DNA of 64,000 nucleotides from Rodentibacter ratti (GTDB lineage Bacteria; Pseudomonadota; Gammaproteobacteria; Enterobacterales; Pasteurellaceae). Positions within the stretch are counted from its first letter, which is position 1. Each line of letters opens with the position of its first letter. The stretch is taken from NCBI RefSeq assembly GCF_002000485.1, contig NZ_MLAJ01000004.1, positions 106,219 through 170,218 of the forward strand. The letters run 5' to 3'. Shown piece by piece: positions 45,496 to 52,675 of the stretch. The notes below the pieces were generated by a model. It saw only the letters and a program-made list of their open reading frames with translations, made no database searches and was not told the DNA's origin. The translations under genes and the position numbers were made by a program.

Positions 45496-45900
45496 TTACG
45501 GTAGTTCATGACCTACAATAATTTCTAATTTATAAGAGGCTGTTTCATTTTTGCGGGCTTGGGCTCGCATCATATAAACCTGAACTTTATATTCTCCGGT
45601 TTCTTGTGCCACACCTTCAAATTGATCTCCCTGAATATTCCCTCTAAAAATGGCTTCTTTTCCTTGAGGCGACCAAATATTAAAATAGGCGTGGGGGAAA
45701 AATGTCGCCATACTGATATTCAAATTCTGTCCTTTTTTCACAAAAAAAGGATAGTCTACGGTTTCATACCCTGTGATTTTTCCCGAAAAATGTTGTGCTT
45801 CTGCAATTTGTGGTTTCACTTCAGTTTGTTCTGGCGTGGTGGTATTCATCGCACAGCCACTCAGCCAAAAAAGAAGCGTCAATAGTAGGATTTTCTTCAT
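45496..45900 (-). CDS. uncharacterised small lipoprotein
   Basis: The 134-residue protein has a lipoprotein signal MKKILLLTLLFWLSGC, with the acylated cysteine at residue 16, and then a Thr/Glu-rich linker. The rest (about 40-134) looks like a compact beta-rich domain of the kind that fits a pre-peptidase C or lysozyme-inhibitor-like sandwich (GKITGYETVDYPFFVKKGQN, FEGVAQETGEYKVQVYM), but I cannot assign a family. Expected location is the outer membrane, periplasmic face. It follows slyD on the same strand across a hairpin (45927-45949), so it is probably transcribed separately. Confidence 0.7.
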   Translation of the reverse strand: MKKILLLTLLFWLSGCAMNTTTPEQTEVKPQIAEAQHFSGKITGYETVDYPFFVKKGQNLNISMATFFPHAYFNIWSPQGKEAIFRGNIQGDQFEGVAQETGEYKVQVYMMRAQARKNETASYKLEIIVGHELP

Positions 45901-45920
45901 TGTTTTTCCTTAATTTATAT

Positions 45921-45949
45921 AAAAAGAAGGGCAACATTGCGTTGCCCTT
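45921..45949 (-). terminator. slyD terminator
   Basis: On the minus strand, AAGGGCAAC-GCAAT-GTTGCCCTT is followed by CTTTTTATAT. It sits just beyond the slyD stop and upstream of the small lipoprotein gene. Confidence 0.75.
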
Positions 45950-45967
45950 TGTGTTTTGCTCAAAAGA

Positions 45968-46591
45968 TTAATGACCGCCGCAACCACAACCGCCATGTCC
46001 GTGATGATCGTGTTTGTGACCACCGCCACAGCAACCACCGTGTCCATGGTCGTGATCATGATGATGGTGACCGCCGCAACCACAGCCATGCCCCCCTTCA
46101 TCACTATCATGGTGATGGTGTCCGTGCGCACCGTGTACATGACCATGGGCGATTTCTTCTAAGGTCGCTTCACGGGTTGCGACCACTTCAACGGTGAAGT
46201 GTAACTCTTGGCCGGCTAACATATGGTTACCGTCCACCACCACTTCATCACCGTCAATTTCGGTAATCACCACAGGAACCGGACCGATATCCGTATCTGC
46301 TAAGAAACGCATTCCGACGACTAATTCATCGACACCTTGGAAAACATCTTTTGGTACACGTTGCACCATATTTTCATTGTATTCGCCATAGCCTTCTTCC
46401 GGTTGAACGCGAACTTCAAATTTGTCGCCTACTGCTTTGCCTTCAAGGGCTTTTTCAAGACCAATGACTAAATTGTTGTGGCCTTGTAAATATTCTAATG
46501 GTTGATTGGCCGGTGCTTCATCCACTAATACACCGTCTTGGGTGCGGACTTGGTAAGCAATGCTTACTACCACGTTTTTTGCTACATTCAT
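45968..46591 (-). CDS. slyD: FKBP-type peptidyl-prolyl isomerase SlyD with metal-binding tail
   Basis: The 207-residue protein has an FKBP domain with the IF chaperone insert (start NVAKNVVVSIAYQVRTQDGV, then GLEKALEGKAVGDKFEVRVQ, and the MLAGQELHFTVEVV segment). The C-terminal 55-60 residues are almost only His, Gly, Cys and Asp (for example GCGCGGHHHHDHDHGHGG). SlyD folds proteins and stores nickel for hydrogenase maturation, and it also binds zinc and other metals. The tail is longer and richer in His than in many homologues. Its reading frame is GC-rich and repetitive, which may favour length changes. The FKBP part is well conserved. Confidence 0.95.
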   Translation of the reverse strand: MNVAKNVVVSIAYQVRTQDGVLVDEAPANQPLEYLQGHNNLVIGLEKALEGKAVGDKFEVRVQPEEGYGEYNENMVQRVPKDVFQGVDELVVGMRFLADTDIGPVPVVITEIDGDEVVVDGNHMLAGQELHFTVEVVATREATLEEIAHGHVHGAHGHHHHDSDEGGHGCGCGGHHHHDHDHGHGGCCGGGHKHDHHGHGGCGCGGH

Positions 46592-46654
46592 GAGGTTTCC
46601 TTATTGTATAAAACTGTTGTCATTGTATAGAAGACAGAATAATTGTATAGAAAA

Positions 46655-47371
46655 TTAATCCTTAAGCAATTCAATTCGTGCATTGGCACGCACTCGCACT
46701 GCCTCTTTTCCACGCTCTAAAAACGCCTCCGGTGAAGCATCGGCAGATAACATAGCAACTTTGGCGGCTCTCGGTGCGGCGTAAGGACGGATAGATACAG
46801 GTTCGTTGACTGATGAAATGTCTAAATTAAGAATGCGGTAATTTTTCATTTGTAACGAATTCTGAATTAATGTGGCTTTATTTTTAAATTGTTCAATTAC
46901 CGCCTGTGTTAATTCGGTTTCTACACTCATTAATTTTTCCGGTGAAATCATTGCATTCACATCTTCAATGGCAAGCACGCCATCAAGGGCGTTGAGTACA
47001 TCCGATAGTGCTTGGAAATCTTTGCTTTCCAATACAAGATCCGCACGGGCAATCCAACCTGTTTTCTTACCTTCATTGTCGTAACGAACGGAGGTTTGGC
47101 GGGAATTGCCTTTAATTTCTACCGCACTTTGTTTTTGAACAATGCCCACCGCTTTGTTTAAACGCTCTGCAATCGTCTTATTTAAGTCCGCTAAATTTTT
47201 GCCGTCTACTTGATAAAATAAACGGACATTCAATAAATCACGTTCAATGCTTTTTTCCGCTTCGGTATTGAAAGAAACAAAATTGGTCTGTTGGGCGACA
47301 GAATTTTCTGCTAAGACGGAGCTACTCAAGGGTAAAGCTAACAAGGCAAGGCTGAGTGCTTTTAATTTCAT
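46655..47371 (-). CDS. SIMPL-domain (DUF541) periplasmic protein
   Basis: The 238-residue protein starts at the ATG at 47371 (MKLKALSLALLALPLSSSVL), which gives a good signal peptide; the ATG four codons upstream is the alternative. The mature part is a SIMPL/DUF541 domain (EKSIERDLLNVRLFYQVDG, IARADLVLESKDFQALSDVL, RANARIELLKD). Related proteins such as YggE are periplasmic and linked to oxidative-stress response; no biochemical activity is known. It lies between slyD and rraB on the same strand, separated from rraB by 130 bases of palindromes. Confidence 0.85.
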   Translation of the reverse strand: MKLKALSLALLALPLSSSVLAENSVAQQTNFVSFNTEAEKSIERDLLNVRLFYQVDGKNLADLNKTIAERLNKAVGIVQKQSAVEIKGNSRQTSVRYDNEGKKTGWIARADLVLESKDFQALSDVLNALDGVLAIEDVNAMISPEKLMSVETELTQAVIEQFKNKATLIQNSLQMKNYRILNLDISSVNEPVSIRPYAAPRAAKVAMLSADASPEAFLERGKEAVRVRANARIELLKD

Positions 47372-47394
47372 AAATTTCTCCAAAAATTATTCAT

Positions 47395-47492
47395 AAATCA
47401 CTCAAGTGATTTATTCACGCCTTTGGCGTCGTTGGCGAAGCCAACGCTCAAAAAACGTTGTTTTTTGTGACCGCACTTTTATTCATGCGGTC
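47395..47492. repeat. cluster of short palindromes between rraB and the SIMPL gene
   Basis: Within 100 bases there are AAATCACT-CA-AGTGATTT (47395-47412), CGTTGGC-GAA-GCCAACG (47430-47446), AAAAAACGTTGTTTTTT (47450-47466) and a USS-type stem GACCGCA..TGCGGTC (about 47469-47492). The last probably ends rraB; the others may bind proteins or be small repeats. Confidence 0.6.
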
Positions 47493-47503
47493 AGATAAGA
47501 TAA

Positions 47504-47926
47504 TTAGTGTAAACGTGACTCTTCGACCTCATCGTCATCAAAAAATTCACCATCGTTGCCGTATTCGTCTTCATCGGCGTTCGGATCTTCAAAATAAGTG
47601 CCCCAGCCGTCATAAATGCCTTTATGTTTTTCAATGAGAGGCAGAATTTCTTTTTGTTGGGCATCAATAATTTCCGCTTTTAATTCTACTTCGCTGATGA
47701 TGTCAAAACAGAAAATGGTTTTCCCATTATCATCTTCAAATTCTTCCGCCTCAGAGACTTCATAGCCGGCTTTGAAGGCATCCACCGCAATTTTTTCCAA
47801 TGCCTCAAAGTCATAGTGTGCAACGTGATGTTCAATAATATAGAGTGCGGTAGGATCGCTGCCGTCATTTAATAAATCGGTGATAATTTCCCGTGTTTCC
47901 GCTTGAAGTTCGGCAAAATCAGTCAT
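47504..47926 (-). CDS. rraB: ribonuclease E inhibitor RraB
   Basis: The 140-residue acidic protein begins MTDFAELQAETREIITDLLN. It contains GSDPTALYIIEHH, FEALEKIAVDAFKAGYEVSE and the C-terminal GIYDGWGTYFEDPNADEDEY stretch typical of RraB, then an Asp/Glu-rich tail. It binds the C-terminal scaffold of RNase E and changes degradosome composition. Length matches E. coli RraB (138). The USS hairpin at 47469-47492 follows it. Confidence 0.93.
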   Translation of the reverse strand: MTDFAELQAETREIITDLLNDGSDPTALYIIEHHVAHYDFEALEKIAVDAFKAGYEVSEAEEFEDDNGKTIFCFDIISEVELKAEIIDAQQKEILPLIEKHKGIYDGWGTYFEDPNADEDEYGNDGEFFDDDEVEESRLH

Positions 47927-48029
47927 AATCAGTTCCTTAGTTGGCGTGAAAAGTGCGGTTATTTTAGTGGATAAATCCCCAAAAGTCGCATAAAATTTCG
48001 CAGATTATTTTCAACCCAAACCCATTACT

Positions 48030-49049
48030 ATGCTTGAACAACTCCCTTACCTCAGTTTAAAAACACCGCCAAAATCCACCGCACTTTTAAAGCAACAGTG
48101 TGCAGATTTTGTGGTGAAGGAAGACCTTGGCTATGAAATGTCGGGCGAGGGGGAATTTGTTGCGTTAAAAGTGCGAAAAACAGGTTGTAATACCTTATTT
48201 GTGGGCGAAAAATTGGCAAAATTTGCTGGTGTGTCGGAACGCAATATGGGTTATGCCGGTTTAAAGGATCGCCAAGCTATTACCGAACAATGGTTCTGCT
48301 TGCAAATGCCGGGGCAGGATACGCCGGATTTCAGCCGTTTTGAATTAGAAGGGGTAGAGATCTTAGCAGTCACACGTCACCATCGCAAAATCCGTACCGG
48401 CAGTTTACAAGGTAATCATTTTGAAATTTTGCTGCGTGATACTCAAGAAACCGATGAGTTAAAGGCTCGCTTAAATTTTGTGGAAAATGTGGGATTTCCT
48501 AATTATTTTACGGAACAACGCTTTGGGCGTGATGGTCATAATCTCACGCAGGCACTACGTTGGGCAAAAGGGGAAATTAAGGTCAAAGATCGCAAAAAAC
48601 GCAGTTTTTACCTTTCCGCCGCACGTAGTGAAATTTTTAATTTGGTAGTGGCGGCACGCATTGAACAAGATCTTGCACAACAAGTTTTGCCAAATGATAT
48701 TGTACAATTAAACGGCTCGCACAGTTGGTTTAAAGCGGATGAAACCGAAGATCTCGCAGCATTACAAGTGCGGTTAAATCAGCAGGATATTTTGCTTACC
48801 GCCCCGCTCATTGGTGAAGAAAATCTGGTGGCTTCAGAGATCGAAAATACCATTGTGGAACAGCATAATGCGTTTTCTCCTTTGATGAAACAAGAGAAAA
48901 TGAAAGCGGCACGCCGTCCGTTGCTCATGCGTGCACAGGATTTCCAATGGCAGTTTGTTGAGGAAGGATTAAAACTCTTTTTTTATTTACCGGCAGGCAG
49001 CTATGCCACGGCACTGATTAGGGAATTAGTAAATTATAAGGAAGCATAA
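48030..49049 (+). CDS. truD: tRNA pseudouridine(13) synthase TruD
   Basis: The 339-residue enzyme has the catalytic aspartate in [15 protein letters not shown] (about residues 78-92), the [16 protein letters not shown] stretch and the TruD insertion domain. It forms pseudouridine 13 in tRNA-Glu. The ATG at 48030 gives [20 protein letters not shown]. Its last base is the first of the surE ATG, so translation is coupled; the truD-surE pair is conserved in gamma-proteobacteria. A USS lies near 48082. Confidence 0.96.
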   Translation: MLEQLPYLSLKTPPKSTALLKQQCADFVVKEDLGYEMSGEGEFVALKVRKTGCNTLFVGEKLAKFAGVSERNMGYAGLKDRQAITEQWFCLQMPGQDTPDFSRFELEGVEILAVTRHHRKIRTGSLQGNHFEILLRDTQETDELKARLNFVENVGFPNYFTEQRFGRDGHNLTQALRWAKGEIKVKDRKKRSFYLSAARSEIFNLVVAARIEQDLAQQVLPNDIVQLNGSHSWFKADETEDLAALQVRLNQQDILLTAPLIGEENLVASEIENTIVEQHNAFSPLMKQEKMKAARRPLLMRAQDFQWQFVEEGLKLFFYLPAGSYATALIRELVNYKEA

Positions 49050-49789
49050 TGCGAATTTTATTAAGTAATGATGATGGTTTTCACGCAGAAGGTATCCAAA
49101 TTTTAGCGGCAGAATTACGCAAGTTTGCGGATGTCGTGATTGTTGCGCCGGATCGCAATCGAAGTGCGGCATCCAGTGCATTAACTTTGGTCGAACCCTT
49201 ACGCCCTCGTCATTTAGATAACGGTGATTATTGTATTAACGGCACACCGGCGGATTGTGTGCATTTGGCATTGAATGGTTTTTTATCCGGTCAAGTTGAT
49301 TTAGTGGTGTCGGGCATTAATGCAGGGTGTAATATGGGTGATGATACGATTTATTCCGGTACAGTGGCAGCAGCTCTTGAGGGGCGTCATTTAGGATTGC
49401 CTTCCATTGCCGTATCCTTGGATGGTCGTCAATATTATGAAACAGCGGCACGGGTGGTGGCAGATTTAATCCCTAAATTGCATAATCAGTTATTAAATCC
49501 CCGTGAAATTATTAATATTAATGTGCCGGATTTGCCTTATGAAGAACTCAAAGGTTATAAAGTTTGTCATTTGGGTTATCGTTCATCTGCGGCAGAGGTG
49601 ATTAAACAAGAAGATCCTCGCGGTGAGTCCATTTATTGGATTGGCCCGGCAGGTTTGCCGGAAAACGAGCAAGAAGGCACGGATTTTCATGCGGTAAAAA
49701 ATGGTTATGTATCCATTACCCCTATTCAAGCGGATATGACAGCCCATCATTCAATTCAGGCTTTACAAGATTGGTTGGAACGTGAATAA
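49049..49789 (+). CDS. surE: 5'/3'-nucleotidase SurE
   Basis: The 246-residue phosphatase starts [20 protein letters not shown], where Asp8, Asp9 and later Ser and Asn ([20 protein letters not shown]) form the metal site. It dephosphorylates nucleoside monophosphates and short polyphosphate and is linked to stationary-phase survival. It overlaps truD by one base; the yqaA homologue follows after 41 bases. The surE-nlpD neighbourhood is typical; pcm and rpoS of E. coli are missing here. Confidence 0.95.
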   Translation: MRILLSNDDGFHAEGIQILAAELRKFADVVIVAPDRNRSAASSALTLVEPLRPRHLDNGDYCINGTPADCVHLALNGFLSGQVDLVVSGINAGCNMGDDTIYSGTVAAALEGRHLGLPSIAVSLDGRQYYETAARVVADLIPKLHNQLLNPREIININVPDLPYEELKGYKVCHLGYRSSAAEVIKQEDPRGESIYWIGPAGLPENEQEGTDFHAVKNGYVSITPIQADMTAHHSIQALQDWLERE

Positions 49790-49830
49790 TGCACGTCTTT
49801 TGGTTAAATGGTAATTAGAGGGGGAATGGA

Positions 49831-50406
49831 ATGAATATTTTTGGCGCCATGTATGATAAAACCATGGAGTGGTCGAAACATCGTTTTGCAGCGTTTTGGT
49901 TATCCTTTGTGAGTTTTATTGAAGCGATCTTTTTCCCTATTCCACCGGATGTGATGTTGATCCCGATGTCGATGTCAAAGCCAAAAAGTGCGGTCAAATT
50001 TGCCCTTTATACTGCGATCGCCTCTGCTCTCGGCGGTATTGTGGGTTATGCCATTGGTTATTTTGCAACGGATTGGGTGCAGGATATCGTGCAACAATGG
50101 GGCTATGGTGATCATTGGGCGACGGCGATAAAGTGGTTTGAGCAATGGGGCGTACTGGTAGTTTTTGTGGCGGGGTTCAGTCCGATTCCTTATAAAGTAT
50201 TTACGATTTGTGCCGGTGTGATGCAAATGGCATTTTTACCATTTGTGTTGACGGCATTTATCTCTCGTGCGGCACGTTTCTTGTTAGTTGCCAAATTAGC
50301 CGCATGGGGTGGCGAAAAATTTGCAGCAAAATTGCGTAAATCTATTGAGATTATTGGTTGGTCAGTCGTTGTACTTGCGGTAGCGGCTTACTTTATTTTG
50401 AAATAA
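49831..50406 (+). CDS. yqaA: YqaA/DedA-like inner-membrane protein
   Basis: The 191-residue protein has four to five membrane segments and VTT/SNARE-associated features (FWLSFVSFIEAIFFPIPPDV, GFSPIPYKVFTICAGVMQMA, FISRAARFLLVAKLA). DedA-related proteins are being described as lipid flippases or translocators; YqaA function is not settled. RBS is GGGGGAATGGA. It is the third gene of a truD-surE-yqaA-nlpD series, which is a common order in Pasteurellaceae. Confidence 0.82.
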   Translation: MNIFGAMYDKTMEWSKHRFAAFWLSFVSFIEAIFFPIPPDVMLIPMSMSKPKSAVKFALYTAIASALGGIVGYAIGYFATDWVQDIVQQWGYGDHWATAIKWFEQWGVLVVFVAGFSPIPYKVFTICAGVMQMAFLPFVLTAFISRAARFLLVAKLAAWGGEKFAAKLRKSIEIIGWSVVVLAVAAYFILK

Positions 50407-50417
50407 TAGGATATATT

Positions 50418-50603
50418 ATGAATAAATATTTATTTGCGTTGTCTATGTCGGTAGTTTTGGTCGCCTGTTCTTCACCTAAAGTGAGCGATCCTGATGCTTT
50501 ACCAAATGGCATTATGCAACCTGTTGAAGGAACGGGGGCGATTGCAGAGGGCGGTTTTATGCCGGAAATAGAACAACAAACTATGCCGAATACAATGAAA
50601 TAA
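50418..50603 (+). CDS. very short lipoprotein resembling the NlpD N-terminus
   Basis: This 61-residue protein has a lipoprotein signal ending in LVACSS (Cys17). The mature part, PNGIMQPVEGTGAIAEGGFM then PEIEQQTMPNTM, lines up with PGIMQPVDNNSGGTWQPEIQ then QNTMPNNM of the adjacent NlpD. It is therefore a paralogue of just the N-terminal, non-enzymatic anchor of NlpD. An in-frame longer start upstream (50358) lies inside yqaA and is rejected because it hides the signal peptide. It ends 14 bases before nlpD. A role in binding the same partner as NlpD is possible but is inference. Confidence 0.8.
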   Translation: MNKYLFALSMSVVLVACSSPKVSDPDALPNGIMQPVEGTGAIAEGGFMPEIEQQTMPNTMK

Positions 50604-50616
50604 GAAGGAAAAATAA

Positions 50617-51825
50617 ATGAAAAAATCGTTTTTATTGTTACCCTTGAGCATTGCAATTTTGAGTGCGTGTTCATCTAATATGCAAGCACCGATTGAGAAT
50701 GCCGGCGGTACACTTTCACCGGGCATCATGCAACCGGTAGATAATAATAGTGGCGGTACTTGGCAGCCGGAAATTCAACAAAATACCATGCCGAATAATA
50801 TGGGAACGACTACCACAGGTAGCGTGCCTGTCGGCGCTCAAACCCCACAACCGAATTTTCAACCGACCTATCAACCGGTACAACCGACCCAACCTGTCGC
50901 ACCGGCAAAACCTCAAACAAAAACGGTCACTAAGACGGTATCCGACTGTACCAATTCATCAGTTGTGAATGTACCACGTAATCCAAGTACTAACGCACCC
51001 GATTACAGCCAAATTCAAAAAGGCTCGTACAAAGGGGGGACCTATAAAGTCAATAAAGGCGATACCATGTTCTTAATCGCTTACTTAGCTGGTATGGATG
51101 TGAAAGAGCTTGCGGCAATGAATAATATGTCTGAGCCTTATAGTCTAAGTGTTGGTCAAACCTTAAAAATCGGCAAATGTGTTACTAAAACAGTAACGAC
51201 AACCGTGCCGGTAAATACAACCTCAGAACCTGCGAAACCGGTTGAACCTGCCGTGACTTACAGACCGGGTGCAAATGGTACGCAAATTGGTTCTGACGGT
51301 ACGATTATCGGGCCGGTGAAATCAGGTACGGGTATTCCTTCTGCTGCACCGACTTATACGGCTTCTACAACATCTACAAATGTATCAAGTGCTCCGGTTG
51401 CAACGGGCAATACGACACCGGTTAATGCTAATGTTGTAGCACCTATTGCATCTAATGTAGCTTGGACATGGCCGGCGAGCGGAAATATTATCCAAGGTTT
51501 CTCAAACGCTGATGGTGGAAATAAAGGAATTGATATTTCAGGCTCTCGCGGACAATCGGTTAAAGCTGCAGCGGCAGGACGTGTAGTGTATGCGGGTAAT
51601 GCATTGCGTGGTTATGGTAATCTCATCATTATCAAACATAACGATGACTTCTTGAGTGCCTATGCGCACAATGACAGAATCCTCGTGAGTGATCAGCAAG
51701 AAATCAAAGCGGGGCAAGAAATCGCTAAAATGGGGAGCTCCGGCACCAATGGCGTAAAACTTCACTTTGAAATTCGCTATAAAGGTAAATCGGTAGATCC
51801 GATTCGCTACTTACCAAGACGATAA
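50617..51825 (+). CDS. nlpD: NlpD/LppB lipoprotein, amidase activator with LysM and LytM domains
   Basis: The 402-residue lipoprotein has the signal LSACSS (Cys18), a Pro/Thr/Gln-rich linker with a repeat-like TYQPVQPTQPVAP, a LysM domain (about 145-187, GGTYKVNKGDTMFLIAYLAG) and a C-terminal LytM/M23 domain (about 290-402). In the M23 fold the usual GxHxGxD histidine is replaced (GGNKGIDISG), as in E. coli NlpD, so it is a degenerate activator of the amidase AmiC rather than a hydrolase. It acts at the division septum. It is preceded by AAGGAA. A terminator follows. Confidence 0.94.
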   Translation: MKKSFLLLPLSIAILSACSSNMQAPIENAGGTLSPGIMQPVDNNSGGTWQPEIQQNTMPNNMGTTTTGSVPVGAQTPQPNFQPTYQPVQPTQPVAPAKPQTKTVTKTVSDCTNSSVVNVPRNPSTNAPDYSQIQKGSYKGGTYKVNKGDTMFLIAYLAGMDVKELAAMNNMSEPYSLSVGQTLKIGKCVTKTVTTTVPVNTTSEPAKPVEPAVTYRPGANGTQIGSDGTIIGPVKSGTGIPSAAPTYTASTTSTNVSSAPVATGNTTPVNANVVAPIASNVAWTWPASGNIIQGFSNADGGNKGIDISGSRGQSVKAAAAGRVVYAGNALRGYGNLIIIKHNDDFLSAYAHNDRILVSDQQEIKAGQEIAKMGSSGTNGVKLHFEIRYKGKSVDPIRYLPRR

Positions 51826-51832
51826 CATATAA

Positions 51833-51864
51833 AAAAAGAGCGGTTAAATTGACCGCTCTTTTTT
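51833..51864 (+). terminator. nlpD terminator
   Basis: AAAAGAGCGGT and ACCGCTCTTTTTT form a hairpin eight bases after the stop. The same stem type, AGAGCGGTCAA/TTGACCGCTCT, ends aas at 56124-56155. Confidence 0.9.
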
Positions 51865-51903
51865 ATTCGCATTATTTAAGGTTAGCACATGCACAAAAAT
51901 AGA

Positions 51904-51946
51904 AATTTCAACGATATATAGTAGGACACACGCAGTGTGTCCCTAT
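51904..51946. repeat. second copy of the GGACACACGCAGTGTGTCC repeat
   Basis: ATTTCAACGATATATAG followed by the stem GGACACAC-GCA-GTGTGTCC (51924-51942) and CTA. It matches 32317-32390 apart from a deletion between the two blocks. Confidence 0.8.
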
Positions 51947-51958
51947 TTTGGATAAACT

Positions 51959-51999
51959 GTAAAGTGATACTCTTTACTTTTGACTGTGTAAAGTATAAA
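51959..51999 (+). promoter_or_regulatory. probable operator/promoter of the MerR-aas operon
   Basis: GTAAAG (51959-51964), CTTTAC (51972-51977) and GTAAAG (51988-51993) alternate as inverted repeats, with a -10-like TATAAA at 51994-51999. The dyad between possible -35 and -10 elements is the typical site of MerR-family control. I infer autoregulation by the adjacent gene. Confidence 0.6.
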
Positions 52000-52033
52000 A
52001 TCCTCTTAAAATTTAATTAAGAGGGGAAACCTT

Positions 52034-52675
52034 ATGTTAAAAATGAATGATTTGGTGAAACTCAGCCAAACACCGAAATCAACGGTACTGTATTATGTGA
52101 AAGAGGGGCTGTTGCCTGAGCCGTTAAAAGATAAACCGAATTTTCATCTCTATGATGATCGCTGTGTGGGGTTGTTGGAATTTATTAAATATCTGCAAAC
52201 CAATTTCAATGCGAGCATTTCCCAAATTAAACAACTTTTTTCTCACCCTGATTTTGACTGGCAAAATCCTTACGAAAGTTTGATTTCATTGATTGGTATT
52301 ATTATGGGCGCAGAAAATGAAACCTTTTTACCATCAGAGCTTTGCCAAGAATTTTCCATTTCTGAGAGTGAATTACAAAAAATGGTCAATGAGGGGCTGC
52401 TGAATCCTCGTGAGGGCATTTTTACAGCCAAAGAGCGAGATATTTTAGCCATTGTTTGCCGTTGCAATGAGGCAGAACGTGAAATGCTGAAAACCTATTT
52501 ACAAACAGCGAAAACGCTTGCAACACAAGAAGTGAAGCTCACCCTATCAGCACTAAAAGATAGTGAGCAAAAAGACGAAAAACTCAAACACCTTTTTGAT
52601 TTACTGTTGGTGCTGAAACCTTATGTGTTAAATATGCAAACGCTAAAAATTTATCAAACGGAGAGTGTGAAATGA
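52034..52675 (+). CDS. MerR-family transcriptional regulator
   Basis: The 213-residue protein has an N-terminal MerR helix-turn-helix (MNDLVKLSQTPKSTVLYYVK, FHLYDDRCVGLLEFIKYLQ) and a C-terminal helical effector/dimer region with no metal-binding cysteine cluster. A second HTH-like segment (SISESELQKMVNEGLLNPRE) is visible at about 115-135. The ATG at 52034 follows GAGGGG. Its TGA overlaps the next ATG (ATGA at 52672), so regulator and LplT-Aas protein are co-translated. This suggests that it senses lysophospholipid or fatty acid and controls this operon. Confidence 0.82.
   Translation: MLKMNDLVKLSQTPKSTVLYYVKEGLLPEPLKDKPNFHLYDDRCVGLLEFIKYLQTNFNASISQIKQLFSHPDFDWQNPYESLISLIGIIMGAENETFLPSELCQEFSISESELQKMVNEGLLNPREGIFTAKERDILAIVCRCNEAEREMLKTYLQTAKTLATQEVKLTLSALKDSEQKDEKLKHLFDLLLVLKPYVLNMQTLKIYQTESVK

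Noticed and set aside
45937..46197. His/Arg-rich frame opposite the slyD tail
   Set aside because: Antisense shadow of the His-rich SlyD tail; no start context or homology.
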